This document shows positions 1 through 12,088 of a stretch of DNA of 64,000 nt, in pieces. How positions within the stretch are numbered: position 1 is the stretch's first letter; every line of letters begins with the position of its first letter. Both the position numbers and the translations under genes were made by a program. Location of the stretch: the NCBI GenBank assembly GCA_007115705.1, contig QXEO01000434.1, positions 952,097-1,016,096 on the forward strand. The letters are read 5' to 3'. The stretch comes from Dactylis glomerata (lineage: Eukaryota > Streptophyta > Magnoliopsida > Poales > Poaceae). The notes below the pieces were generated by a model, which worked only from the letters and a program-made list of their open reading frames with translations, did not search any database and was not told the origin of the DNA.

Positions 1-494
1 TCCTCGGGCGACCCGTGTTTTCGCGATTCATGGTGGTACCTCACTATACGTACCTGGTACTCAAGATGCCAAGACCAAACGGGATTATCACAGTAAAAGG
101 AAGCTTCGAACTCTCAGATCTATGCGACAAAGAATTCCACAAAATGGCGCAAAGCTTTGGCATGATAGCCAACTATGGAGAATCTAAGGGTAAAGCAGGA
201 AGCGCTACTACAGGCATCACAAAACAACTCAAAGGACATCCAGCGGAGCCAGAAGCAAAAAAACTGTGGGTATAGTCATCAGACCCAAAGGAAGCTGCAG
301 GAGAAGAGGAAAAGACCTCGGCAACGTAGACAACAAGCGTACAAGAGTAGAGTAGGAAAAATAAGGCTATTAAGCCACGAGTTATCCTAGGGCAATGCCC
401 TCTAGAGCAAGAACACAGGTCACTGGCCGGGTCTCTTGGGACATCCCATTATCTTATATTCAAGAATAATAAAAAAGACAAACTTCCTCCATTT
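1..494 (+). mobile_element. Tat-1 remnant: end of gag-protease region
   Basis: This is the left piece of an old Tat-lineage Ty3/gypsy element that continues at 16003 and 36713. Reading frame 15-275 resembles the segment just after the retropepsin domain in Tat-type polyproteins (compare the Tat-2 frame around 49050-49300: a YL-K-KM-GP-GVI pattern). The frame ends in TAG at 273-275; the same frame beyond it still reads an acidic, charged tail to about 350, so this stop may be secondary. No RT, RNase H or integrase follows: after RLG-1A is removed the sequence runs into the 3' end of a minus-strand gene (16173). Tat-1 therefore seems to have lost, or never had, the rest of pol. The bases at 490-494 (cattt) are the target site of RLG-1A. 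Confidence 0.6.
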
Positions 495-1838
495 TGATGG
501 CTGGCATGTAGTTGATGATGATGATTATAACCAGTCGGTTGGGAACCCCAAGCGGAAGGTGTGATGAGCACAGCAGCAAGTTTTTCCCTCAGTTAGAAAC
601 CAAGGTTTATCGATCGAAGAAGAAAAAGCCAATACGACTGAAGGTGATGCTTGCAAGCTTCATGACAGCTCCCAACAATTTATATGGCGCCTCGTCCAAG
701 CTTTGCTTTGCGAGCAGCAACGTGGAACCTGCACACAACACAACCAAGTACTTTGTTCCCAACTTACGATGAGGTTGTAAATCTCACCGGTTTGCTTGAA
801 ACAAAGGGTATGAGCGTATCGAGTGGAAAACAATAGAAGTATGTGAGTAAAGTAAACAGTGCGAGTAAAGTAAACATGTGATAGCAATATGATGGAAATA
901 GGGCCGGGATCCACAGTTCACTAGTGGTGTCTCTCCATAAGATAAATAACACATGCTGGGTAAACAAATTACAGTTAGGCAATTGATAGAATAAAGATAA
1001 CGTGATATGTCAAGAAGATCACTATGTGATTTACTCTGGGCATTACAACAAAATACATAGACCGCCATCCAACTGCATCTATGACTAATAATCCACTCAC
1101 GGGGATATCATCCGAACACCCTATGAGTATTAAGTTGCGAACAACAGATAATTGCATTAAGTAAAGTGTGTAATGTAAACAAAGCATATGCCCTCGAGCA
1201 TATGAATGTTGTTTTCTCCCTACTGGCAACATCACATCTACAACCTTAGAGGTTTCTGTCACTCCCCCAGATTAAATAGAGGCATGAACCCAACTATCGA
1301 GCATAAATACCCCCTCATGGAGTTACTAGCAACTACTCGGCCAAGATAGCTACTAACAACGGAGAGCATGCAAGATCATAAACAACATAGAGATAACATA
1401 AGATATATTTTAGTATAGCAACTCAATCATAACACCAATATTCATTGGATCCCAACAAACACAACATGTAGAATTACATAACGGTGATCTCAATCATGTA
1501 GGGCAGCTCATGAGATCTAAACATGAAGCACATGGTGGAGAAGACAACCATCTAGCTACTGCTATGGACCCATAGTCCAAGGTAGACTACTCACTCATCG
1601 CTCCGGAGGCAAGCATGGCGATGAAGAAGACCTCTGGTGGCGATTCCCCTCTCCGGCAGGGTGCCGGGAAGAGCTTCTGGACCCTCCCGATCTCGGGTCG
1701 ACGACGGCGGCGGATCGCGATGTGTTTCTAGAAAATTGATCGGGTACCTAGGTTTTTCTCATCGGGGGGTCTTTATAGGCGAAGGGGCATCGTCAGAAGT
1801 GGACCGAGGTGGTCTCACACATAGAGGGCGCGGCCAGG
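495..1838 (-). repeat. RLG-1A 3' LTR, part 1
   Basis: Matches 14349-15693 almost base for base. RLG-2A inserted after 1838 (target ccagg, 1834-1838); the LTR resumes at 8843. In element orientation this part holds the downstream two-thirds of the LTR. Confidence 0.92.
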
Positions 1839-3379
1839 TGATACGTCTCAAACGTATCTATAATTTTTGATGCTCCATGCTTGGTTTTACACCATTTGCC
1901 TTGTGTTTCGTTACACTTCATGGCGTTTTTATGCGATTTTCGAAACTAACCTATTGACAAGATGCCACAGTGCCAGTTCCCTGTTTTCTGCTGTTTTTGT
2001 GTTTCAGAAAAGCTACACATGAAATATTGTCGGAATTGGACGAAACAAGTTCCAGAAGTCTTATTTTTCCCGGACGAAGGACGAGGACCAAACGAGAGCC
2101 GGAGGGGGGCCAGGGGCCAGCCTCACACCAGGGCGGTGTGGCCCAGCCCCTGGCCGCGCCCCCTATGTGTGAGGAGCCCCTGGCAGCCCCCTGACGATGC
2201 CCCTTTGCCTATATAAAGCCTCGGGATGGAAAACCCTAGGGGAGGGGGCGAAATTTCCAGAACAGTTCCGCAGCTCCGCCGCCGTCGAAGCCAAATTTCG
2301 GGGGACAGAAGTCTCTGTTCCGGCACCCTGCCGGGACGGGGAAGTGCCCCCAGAGCCATCTCCATCGGTCTCCATCGCCATCTCCACCATCTCCATCGAC
2401 CTCACCGCCATCTCCATCAACCTTGCTGTCTCCTATGATGAGGAGGGAGTAGTTCATCCCCGGGGCTGAGGGCTCTACCGGTAGCTATGTGGTTCACCTC
2501 TCTCTCCCATGATGTGATCTTTACGTGATCATGTGCTTTGTAACATGTTGAATAAGTAGATGTTACTCTTCTTCATTATGTGTACTCTAGTGTGTTATTA
2601 AAGTAATCTATTCCTCCTGCCACGGTGTAACGGTGATAGTGCGTGCATCGTGGTGGTACTTGGTCTAGGCTACGATTGTGATCTTTTATGGATTATGAGA
2701 ATAATTATCAGTATGATAGTATTGAAGTGATCTATTCCTCCTTTCATGGTGTAATGTTGACAGTGTGTGCACCGTGTTAGTACTTGGTCTAAGTTGCAAT
2801 AATATCTATCTTGAGTTGTGATTTGATTTGGATATCTCTATGAGTGGTGTTTGTCAAGTACTTGATGAACTTTGAGGAGTGCTTCATAGCCCTACGCAAT
2901 GATTAGTGTTATTCAATAGGAGAGTAATTCAGAGTACCATAGTGAAGAGAAGTTATTTATTTGTTCAATTATGTTATATTTGTTGGGAGTGTGTCCACTA
3001 GTGAAAGTATGATCCCTAGGCCTTGTTTCCAAGCATTGCACACCATTTACTTACTGTTTTGTTACATGTTTGCTCGCAGTGATATTTATTTCAGATCACA
3101 TTTGCTACTTATAATCATCACTACTACTTGTATTTCACTATCTCTTCGCCGAACTAGTGCACCTATACATCTGACAAGTGTATTGGGTGTGTTGGGGATG
3201 CAAGAGACTTTCTGTATCGTAATTGCAGGGTTGCTTGAGAGGGATAGCTTTGACCTCTTCCTCCCTGAGTTTGATAAACCTTGGGTGATCCACTTAAGGG
3301 AAACTTGCTGCTGTTCTACAAACCTCTGCACTTGGAGGCCCAACACTGTCTACAAGAACAGACGTGTGCGTAGACATCA
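1839..3379 (+). repeat. RLG-2A 5' LTR
   Basis: Starts TGATACGTCTCAAACG and ends GTAGACATCA. The first roughly 520 bp closely resemble the RLG-1 LTR; the rest is family specific. Contains TATATAAA at 2210-2217 inside a GC-rich stretch (about 2090-2360), the likely promoter. Confidence 0.92.
2210..2217 (+). promoter_or_regulatory. TATA box of RLG-2A 5' LTR
   Basis: TATATAAA in the sequence GCCTATATAAAGCC, conserved in both RLG-2B LTRs (24712, 29993), RLG-2A LTR2 (7674) and the complete RLG-2C LTR; RLG-1 LTRs have CCTATAAAGA at the same place. Confidence 0.7.
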
Positions 3380-3389
3380 AGCTCTTTTC

Positions 3390-3407
3390 TGGCGCCGTTG
3401 CCGGGGA
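3390..3407 (+). promoter_or_regulatory. RLG-2A primer binding site, tRNA-Asp type
   Basis: The 18 bases TGGCGCCGTTGCCGGGGA lie 10 bp after the LTR end. This is the tRNA-Asp-complementary site known from Athila-lineage elements; the same 18-mer is in RLG-2B, RLG-2C and RLG-1B. Confidence 0.85.
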
Positions 3408-3538
3408 GGTAAGGTAAAACGTACGCACATCCTTTGGCTACTAAGTCTTTTAGTTTCTAGTGAGTGCTCGGAGTTATTTCCTTTAGATTCTGCAATTACA
3501 TCTTTTTTTATTTTTTTTATTTTCACTAGTTAGTCTTA

Positions 3539-4387
3539 ATGGAAAACAAAGAGTTCTTTAGTCTTTTTCCTGAGTTTAGATATGAAGTGTTTGAAGAGAA
3601 AATTGAAAAACCTTTGGAGCTTAATTTGCATGCTAATACTGTTGTTAGTATGAAAGTTTCGAACACTGTTATTACTAATGCTATAGAAAAGTCTAAGCTT
3701 GGGGAAGCTGGTTTTGTTAAGCATGATATTTTTAGTTCCCCAGCTTTAGTGGAGAAAGTTTGTTCTGATAATATTTTATATCCCATATGTGATGTTCCTT
3801 CTTATGATGATATGTTTGAAGAATATGCTTTGCGAAATAGCTGTTCTTTAGCTTGTGATGATACTAAACCTCTAGTTTATGATGGTTATGATGATGAGTA
3901 TAATATTTTTAGTTCACCTACTTTTGAGGAGAAAATTAGTTATGATTACAATATGCCTCCTATTTTTGACGATTATGGTGATGAGAATAACTATTCTGTT
4001 GAATCTGCTCCTACTACTATTGTTCATGTGGGGAGTATTAATTCTTTTATGCATGTGGCTCATGATAGGGATGCTTTATGTGATAGTTATATTGTTAGTT
4101 CTATTCATGATGCTACTGAAAGTTATAATGAGAGAGGGAAACATAGTTTGATAGATCTCAACAACATTAAGTTTCCCCTCTTTATGTTGCAAATCTTGAA
4201 GTGGCACTTGTTTTATCTATCCATGCTTGCTACTATGTGCCTCGTTAATTTATTTTGTTACAAGATTCCTATGCATAGGAAGTGGTTTAGATTTAAATGT
4301 CTTTCATATCAACTTTTTGATGCTCTCTATTGCTTTAAGTTCTTATATGGCGCCTTTGCCTCAAGTTCTTATATGGCGCCCACATGA
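3539..4387 (+). CDS. RLG-2 orphan ORF (282 aa), function unknown
   Basis: Begins about 130 bp after the primer site and starts MENKEFFSLFPEF. It has no gag, protease, RT or integrase motif. The N-terminal two thirds is acidic and aromatic, with two diverged repeats of a pattern IFSSP-x(2,3)-EK-x-D-x-P (about residues 62-95 and 119-155). The C-terminal 80 residues hold hydrophobic stretches that could be membrane segments. RLG-2B carries a 327-aa version with about 43 extra residues in the middle; the short form here could come from deletion between two nearby copies of gttcct. Conservation of the open frame in two copies suggests a real protein of the family. The ORF ends within two primer-site-like repeats. 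I do not recognise a function; a retrotransposon accessory or env-like protein is only a guess. Confidence 0.6.
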   Translation: MENKEFFSLFPEFRYEVFEEKIEKPLELNLHANTVVSMKVSNTVITNAIEKSKLGEAGFVKHDIFSSPALVEKVCSDNILYPICDVPSYDDMFEEYALRNSCSLACDDTKPLVYDGYDDEYNIFSSPTFEEKISYDYNMPPIFDDYGDENNYSVESAPTTIVHVGSINSFMHVAHDRDALCDSYIVSSIHDATESYNERGKHSLIDLNNIKFPLFMLQILKWHLFYLSMLATMCLVNLFCYKIPMHRKWFRFKCLSYQLFDALYCFKFLYGAFASSSYMAPT

Positions 4388-4403
4388 GCATCTTTGCAAA
4401 TTA

Positions 4404-7302
4404 CTGCGCCTAGCTCAAAGGCGTTAAAGAAAAGCACTCTTGGGAGATAACCCAATGTTTTTTCTTTCAGTACTTTTTATTTTATTTGAGTCTTGGATGT
4501 TATTACTACTGTAATAACCGCTCCTTATCCTTTTTATTTCGTTGTTGTGCCAAGAGAAGCCTCTAATTTGAGTGAGGTAAGATTTGGGGATGTTGCTGTC
4601 CTGAAACAGTTTTCGGTGCTGCACCGTAAAAATTCGTATAAATTCTCTGTATATCTTTTGGACCTGCGATTTCTTGTGCATATGCCCCAGGTTATATTCA
4701 AACTTTCATTTGTTGTACACTTTTTGATTTGAGCAACAGAAAACACCTTAAAAATTCTGCCTTTGACAGCTGTTCTGTTTTGACAGATTTCTGCCAATAT
4801 TTGTGTTTGCCGCTTTATCGCTTTCTTTTTGAGTTCTTTTGATCACGGAACTTTTGGGGAAGTTGCTACAGTAGTATATGCTTTATATATGGTGGTTTTA
4901 GGTTGAAACCTGAATCAAAAAGGGTTGATTCATTACTATGCTTACACTAATGTTGCTAATAGAATTGTGTTTAGTTTTGTATGAAGCAAGTTTTCAAGTG
5001 TAGGGATCGGAGAGTGATGAGATGAGTCGAAGAATGGACAAAAGCTCAAGCTTGGGGATGCCCATGTCACCCCAAGAAATATCCAAGAAGTACAAGCGTC
5101 AAAGCTTGGGGATGCCCCGAGGCACCCCCTTCTTCATCGGCAAAAATCAGGTCACCTTTCAAAACACTATATTTTTATTGCTTCATACACTATGCATTTT
5201 TCTTGGAGCGTTAGTTGCTTTTGTGTTCAGTTTTCTTTTGCTTTGCTTGCTGAAATAAATGGTTGGATCACATCATGTTGGTTTGGAGGGAGACATACTT
5301 CACTTTTCATTTGCCAAGAACACTCCGTTTTTCACTCTTATCGTTTCAACGAGTGTTCTCTTTTTCTAGAACTGCGTTTAGCTTGCATTTTTTGCCTTGA
5401 TTTTTGTTCAGATCTTGTTTTATCTTTGGATCAAGGTGTATTTGGACCTCTGGTATATGTTGGTTTTCCTCAAAAGAGTTTCCTCAAAAAGGGTTTGAAT
5501 GGTGTTGGAAAAGAGAAAAAGCTTTATGCAAAAAAGTGGTAGAAGAAGGAGCTTGTGTAGACTGCGGCCTAGGCTTTTGCATGTCGTTCTTGATGTCTTT
5601 TTGATAGTATGCTTAGTGGTTTTGCTGTAGCATGACTTGTCTCAAATAACTGAGATTGCTTAATGAGCCTTTGAAAAAATCATGCGTTGTTTTTATTGTA
5701 TGGAAGCATTATTTTGGTTTTCTCCTTGATGCTTTATTTGGGTTGACTTGGCGCATGCTCACACATGTTAGACTCTTACAAAGTCACCAATAGCCTTCAT
5801 GATCATTTAGTTTTTGACTTTTGATGCCATCTTATGCTTCTTTTAATGTCGCTTTGTCGCTTTGCATGATTATGGCCATTATTGCTCTCTTAGTTGGTCG
5901 CTCCCAGTCTTTTGCTAGGCCTCGCCTTGTACTGAGTATGAGCTCTACTCGTGCATCCAACTCCTAAAAACCAAGTTTGCCAAAGTGTCCACCATACATA
6001 CCTACTAGCAATTTGCTATTCCAAGTAAATTTGACTTGCTTTTATTTTCTCTTCAAATTAAACTCTTACCAGTGTTATGTAAAAATTGGTCAGTAAAGCT
6101 CTCACAAACCGGAAGGCACACTTTACTTTTTCTCTTTCTTAAAAATTTGACATTGTGTCTCTTATGTTGAGTTGTTATGCTTGCAAGTTGTAAGTTGGAG
6201 ACTAGCCCAGCCATGCAGTCATGGGGCAAGCTTTCAACATTGCACTTCTCTTTTGAGTTGATATCGTGATCTTTTGTTTATGGATGCCCGCGGTGTGAAA
6301 GGAATTGGGAATCTTGTGGGGATCATGGAGTTTGTATATGTGTTAGTGAAACGCCTGGGCCGCCAATCTAAGCCATGCATAATTCATGGTGGAAATTTGC
6401 AGCATACCCATAGTGGACATTTGATGACGCATCTCACAATAAAAAGCTAAACAAATGGCAAATAAAAGAGATGTCGAGGTGTTCATTGTCTGCTTGTCCT
6501 GTCATTTTGGTGTGGGCTTGTTCCATGTCATCGGGCACGGAAGTACCCCATTGGCGGTTCTCAATGATATGCATATATTTACAATGACAAGAGCCTTGCT
6601 TGGGACTCTAAGTAAAGTAGCATGAGGTTTGGGTACTCGTATTCACGGGGCACGAGGTTTTCAACTTATGATTTGTCAAGCATATGCATCATAATTGTTC
6701 TCGCATTAACTTTAACCATTCAAGATGCTTATGATGGGGGCAATGAGAGCTCAAAGCCGGTAAGTACCATAATTTTTGAAGGTTATAAAACTTGCAATCA
6801 CTGCTTCCGTCTGCGAAGGGCCTTTCTTCTACTTTTATGTTGAGTCACCACCTTCTTTCTTTATGCACCATTAAGAGAGCATAGTTGTCATTCTTAGTGT
6901 AATATGCATTGTCCCAAAGTTCATTGATTGATTCATATTGTTGGTTTCACTTGTTCTCAAATTATTTGTATCTAGTCACCCTCACATTTATGTTTTGCTC
7001 TCTATGAAGGACAAGCTGAAAACCATTTGTATGTTTTTCCTTATGATTTGAACACACGTTTGACTTTCATTGTTTCATTTTCATGATCTTTTGTTTGTGT
7101 TCATTTTCATGTTATAACATGGTTGCGAAGTTTCTATTATCAAGATTATGTCTTTCATGCCCATGTTTTAAGTTCTCTGATCTCAGCACTCAATGCTTTA
7201 CCTATATGATCAAGATTGTGATGGTGCATGTCACCTCAAAAATTATTTCTTTTGTTATCACTTACCTACTCCAGGACGAGCAGGAGTTAAGCTTGGGGAT
7301 GC
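4404..7302 (+). repeat. RLG-2A non-coding 3' internal module (type alpha)
   Basis: AT-rich DNA with no credible coding frame, running from TGCGCCTAGCTC to the 3' LTR. The same module is present in all RLG-1 and RLG-2 copies here. It contains two internal copies of the purine-tract motif (about 5046-5060 and 5102-5115) and ends with the functional one (7289-7302). The stretch 5990-6830 is the alpha variant, shared with RLG-1A and different from RLG-2B, RLG-2C and RLG-1B. Confidence 0.8.
7289..7302 (+). promoter_or_regulatory. RLG-2A polypurine tract
   Basis: AAGCTTGGGGATGC directly before the TG of the 3' LTR, the expected site for plus-strand priming. The identical motif precedes the 3' LTR in RLG-1A (complement), RLG-2B and RLG-2C; RLG-1B has one change (TTGGTGATGC). 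Confidence 0.75.
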
Positions 7303-8842
7303 TGATACGTCTCAAACGTATCTATAATTTTTGATGCTCCATGATTGTTTTTACACCATTTGCCTTGTGTTTTGTTACACTTCGTGGTGTTTTTATGCGA
7401 TTTCTGAAACTAAACTATTAACAAGATGCCACAGTGCCAGTTCCCTGTTTTCTGCTGTTTTTGTGTTTCAGAAAAGCTACACAGGAAATATTCTTGGAAT
7501 TAGATGAAACAAGTACCAGAAGTCTTATTTTTTCCGGACGAAGGACGAGGACCAAACGAGAGCCGGAGGGGGGCCAGGGGCCAGCCTCACACCAGGGCGG
7601 CGCGGCCCAGCCCCTGGTCGCGCCCCCTATGTGTGAGGAGCCCCTGGCAGCCCCCTGATGATGCCCCTTCGCCTATATAAAGCCTCGGGATGGAAAACCC
7701 TAGGGGAGGGGGCAAAATTTCCAGAACAGTTCCGCAGCTCCGCCGCCATCGAAGCCAAATTTCGGGGGACAGAAGTCTCTGTTTTGGCACCCTGTCGGGA
7801 TGGGTAAGTGCCCCCGGAGCCATCTCCATCGGTCTCCATCGCTGTCTCCGCCGTCTCCATCGACCTCACCGCCATCTCCATCAACCTTGCTGTCTCCTAT
7901 GATGAGGAGGGAGTAGTTCATCCCGGGGCTGAGGGCTCTACCGGTAGCTATGTGGTTCACCTCTCTCTCCCATGATGTGATCTTTACATGATCATGAGCT
8001 TTGTATCATGTTGAATAAGTAGATGTTACTCTTCTTCATTATGTGTACTCTAGTGTGTTATTAAAGTAATCTATTCCTCCTGCCACGGTGTAACGGTGAC
8101 AGTGCGTGCATCGTGGTGGTACTTGGTCTAGGCTACGATTGTGATCTTTTATGGATTATCAGAATAATTATCACTATGATAGTATTGAAGTGATCTATTC
8201 CTCCTTTCATGGTGTAATGTTGACAGTGTGTGCACCGTGTTAGTACTTGGTCTAAGTTGCAATAATATCTATCTTGAGTTGTGATTTGATTTGGATATCT
8301 CTATGAGTGGTGTTTGTCAAGTGCTTGATGAACTTTGAGGAGTGCTTCGTAGCCCTACGCAATAATTAGTGTTATTCAATAGGAGAGTAATTCAGAGTAC
8401 CATAGTGAAGAGAAGTTATTTATTTGTTCAATTATGTTATATTTGTTGGGAGTGTGTCCACTAGTGAAAGTATGATCCCTAGGCCTTGTTTCCAAGCATT
8501 GCACACCACTTACTTACTGTTTTGTTACATGTTTGCTCGCAGTGATATTTATTTCAGATCACATTTGCTACTTATAATCATCACTACTACTTGTATTTCA
8601 CTATGTCTTCGCCGAACTAGTGCACCTATACATCTGACAAGTGTATTGGGTGTGTTGGGGACACAAGAGACTTTCTGTATCGTAATTGCAGGGTTGCTTG
8701 AGAGGGATAGCTTTGACCTCTTCCTCCCTGAGTTCGATAAACCTTGGGTGATCCACTTAAGGGAAACTTGCTGCTGTTCTACAAACCTCTGCACTTGGAG
8801 GCCCAACACTGTCTACAAGAACAGACATGTGCGTAGACATCG
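7303..8842 (+). repeat. RLG-2A 3' LTR
   Basis: Partner of 1839-3379. Visible differences cluster in the first 700 bp; the last 400 bp are nearly identical. TATA box at 7674-7681. Ends GTAGACATCG rather than CATCA. Confidence 0.92.
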
Positions 8843-9154
8843 CCACAGCCTGGGCCGCGCCGCCCTGGTGTGTGGCCACCTCGTGGACCCACTCCATCTC
8901 TTCGGTTCTCTGGAAGCTTTAGTGAAATTCTGGATGTTTGGCTTTTGTTTCGTCCAATTCTGAGAATATTTCCTGTGTAACTTTTCTGAAACACAAATAC
9001 AGCAGAAAACAGGGAACTGGCACTTTGGCGACTTGTTAATAGGTTAGTTCCGTAAAATGCATAAAAGTGCCACGAAGTGTAATGAAACACTAAGCAAATG
9101 GTGTAAAAACAAGCATGGAGCATCAAAAATTATAGATACGTTGGAGACGTATCA
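8843..9154 (-). repeat. RLG-1A 3' LTR, part 2 (start of LTR) with TSD copy
   Basis: 8843-8847 (ccaca) is the diverged target copy left by RLG-2A; 8848-9154 matches 15694-16002. In element orientation it is the LTR start, TGATACGTCTCCAACG. Confidence 0.9.
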
Positions 9155-12077
9155 AGCATCCCCAAGCTTAACTCCTGCTCGTCCTCGAGTAGGTAAGTGA
9201 TAACAAAAGAAATAATTTTTGAGATGACATGCACCTACACAATCTTGATCATATGTGTAAGCATTTCTGAGCTGGGATCAAAAGAACTTAAAACATGGGC
9301 ATGAAAGATATAATCTTGACAATAAAAACGTAGCAACCATGTTATAACATGAAAAAGAACACAAACAAAAGATCATGAAAATGAAACAATGAAAGTCAAA
9401 CGTGTGTTCAAATCATAAGGAAAAACATACAAATGGTTTTCAGCTTGTCCTTCATGGAGAGCAAAACATAAATGCATAGGACACCTTCAAGTTTAAGAGG
9501 GTGACTAGATACAAATAATTTGAGAACAAGTGAAACCAACATTATGAATCAATCAATGAAAACTTTGGGACAATGCACATTATAATAAGAATGACAACTA
9601 TGCTCTCTCAATGGTGCATAAAGATAGAAGGTGGTGACGCAACATAAAAGTAAAAGAAAGGCCCTTCGCGGAGGGAAGCAGTGATTGCAAGTTTTATAGA
9701 CCTTCAAAAATTATGGTACTTACCGGCTTTGAGCTCTCATTGCCCCCATCATAAGCATCTTGAATGGTTAAAGTTAATGCGAGAACAATTATGATGCATA
9801 TGCTTGACAAATCATAAGTCGAACACCTCGTGTCCCGTGAATACGAGTACCCAAACCTCATGCTACTTTACTTAGAGTCCCAAGCAAGGCTCTTATCATT
9901 GTAAGTATATATGTATCATCGAGAACCGCCAACGGGTACCTCCGTGCCCGATGACATGGAACAAGCCCATATCAAAATGACAGGACAAGCAGACAATGAA
10001 CACCTCAACATCTCTTTTATTTACCATTTGTTTAGCTTTTTATTTTGAGATGCGTCGTCGAATGTCCACTATGGGTATGCTGCAAATTTCCACCATGAAT
10101 TATGCATGGCTTAGATTGGTGGCCCAGGCGTTTCCCTAACACATATACAAACTCCATGATCCCCGCAAGATTCCCAATTCATTTCACACCGCGGGCATCC
10201 ATAAACAAAAGATCACGATATCAACTCAAATAAGAAGTGCAATGTTGAGAGCTTGCCCCATGACAGCATGGTTGGGCTAGACTCCAACTTACAACTTGCA
10301 AGCATAACAACTCAACATAAGAGACCACAATGTCAAAATTTTAAGAACGAGAAAAAGTAAAGTGTGCCTTCCGGTTCGTGAGAGCTTTACTGACAAATTT
10401 TCGCATAACACTGGTAAGAGTTTAATTTGAAGAGAAAATAAAAGCAAGTCAAATTTACTTGGAATAGCAAATTGCTAATAGGTATGTATGGTGGACACTT
10501 TGGAAAACTTGGTTTTTAGGAGTTGGATGCACGAGTAGAGCTCATACTCAGTACAAGGCGAGGGCTAGCAAAAGACTGGGAGCGACCAACTAAGAGAGCA
10601 ATAATGGCCATAATCATGCAAAGCGACAAAGCAACATTAAAAGAAGCATAATATGGCATAAAAGTCAAAAACTAAATGATCATAGAGGCTATTGGCGACT
10701 TTGTAAGAGTCTAACATGTGTGAGCATGCGCCAAGTCAACCCAAATAAAGCATCAAGGAGAAAACCAAAATAATGCTTCCAAATAATTAAAACAACGCAT
10801 GATTTTTTTCAAAGGCTCATTAAGCAATCTCAGTTATTTGAGACAAGTCATGCGACAGCAAAACCACTAAGCATACTATCAAAAAGACATCAAGCATGAC
10901 ATGAAAAAGTCTAGCCGCAGTCTACACAAGCTCCTTCTTGTACCACTTTTTTGCATAAAGCTTTTTCTCTTTTCCAATGCCATTCAAACATTTTTAATCC
11001 AACTCTTTTGAGGAAAACCAACATGTTCCAGAGGCAAAAATATACCTTGATAAATAAATATAAGAAGATCTAAATGCAAATCAAGGCAAAAACGAAAACC
11101 AAAAGTAGTAGCAGAAAAAGAAGAACACTCGATTTTTGATAAGAGTGAAAACTAGAGCGTTCTTGGAAAATAAAAAGCAAGGCAACTTCTCCAAAAGAAA
11201 TTTGTTGGGGTACAACCATTTATTGCAGAAAACAAAACAAAACTAATAATGAAAACTAAAACAACTGATGCTCCAAGAAAAACGCATAGTGCATGAAGCA
11301 ATAAAAATATAGTGTCTTGAAAGGTGACCTGATTTTTGCCGATGAAGAAGGTGTGCCTCGGGGGCATCCCCAAGCTTTGACGCTTGTACTTCTTGGATAT
11401 TTCTTGGGGTGATGCATGGGCATCCCCAAGCTTGAGCTTTTGTCCATTCTTCAACTCATCTCATCATTCTCCAATCCCTACACTTGAAAACTTCCTTCAT
11501 ACAAAACTAAACACAAATCTATTACCAACATTAGTGTAAGCATAACATATAATCAACCTCTTTTGCTTCAGGTTTCAACCCAAAACCACCACATATAAAG
11601 TATATACTACTGTAGCAACTTCCCCAAAAGTTCTGCGATCAAAAGAGCTCGAAAAGAAAGCGATAAAGCGGCAAAAACAAATAGTGGCAGAAATCTGTCA
11701 AAACAGAACAGCTGATAAAGGCCGATTTTTAAAGGGGTTTTCTGTTGCTCAAATCAAAAAGTGTTGAACTAATGAAAGTTTGGATATAACCTGGGGCATA
11801 TGGACAAGAAATCGCAGGTCCAAAATATATACAGAGAATTTCCATGAATTTTTACGGTGCAGCACCGAAAACAGTTTCAGGACAACAACATCCCCAAATC
11901 TTTACCTCACTCAAATTAGAGGCTTCTCTTGGCACAACAATAAAATAAAAATGATAAGGAGAGGTCATTACAGTAGTAATGACTTCCAAGTCTCAAATAA
12001 AATAAAAATTACTGAAAATAAAACATTGGGTTATCTCCCAAGAGTGCTTTTCTTTAACGCCTTTGAGCTAGGCGCAG
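9155..12077 (-). repeat. RLG-1A non-coding 3' internal module (type alpha)
   Basis: Reverse complement of the RLG-2A module at 4404-7302, including the alpha stretch (9660-10490). It contains the purine tract next to the LTR (9155-9168) and two internal copies (about 11367-11381 and 11420-11434). No open frame here encodes RT, RNase H or integrase. Confidence 0.8.
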
Positions 12078-12088
12078 AAAATTGCGAA

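Larger units (their letters stand above)
1839..8842 (+). mobile_element. RLG-2A, complete non-autonomous LTR retrotransposon
   Basis: Two LTRs (1839-3379, 7303-8842; 1541 and 1540 bp) flank about 3.9 kb of internal DNA. The target site in the RLG-1A LTR is ccagg (1834-1838); the right copy is ccaca (8843-8847), two changes. The last LTR base is G at 8842 instead of A. The element has a tRNA-Asp primer site, one orphan ORF (3539-4387), a long non-coding 3' module and the purine tract at 7289-7302. It has no gag, protease, RT or integrase, so it depends on other elements for mobility. Confidence 0.9.

Noticed and set aside
3390..3407. tRNA gene at the GGCGCC-rich sites
   Set aside because: Only the 18 bases complementary to a tRNA 3' end are present; no cloverleaf arms. 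They are primer binding sites.
2961..3533. 190-codon open frame in the RLG-2A LTR, similar frames at 8424, 25496, 30747 and 59170
   Set aside because: It lies in the LTR and reads through the primer binding site into the leader. Similarity between copies follows from LTR identity, and nothing resembles a known protein.
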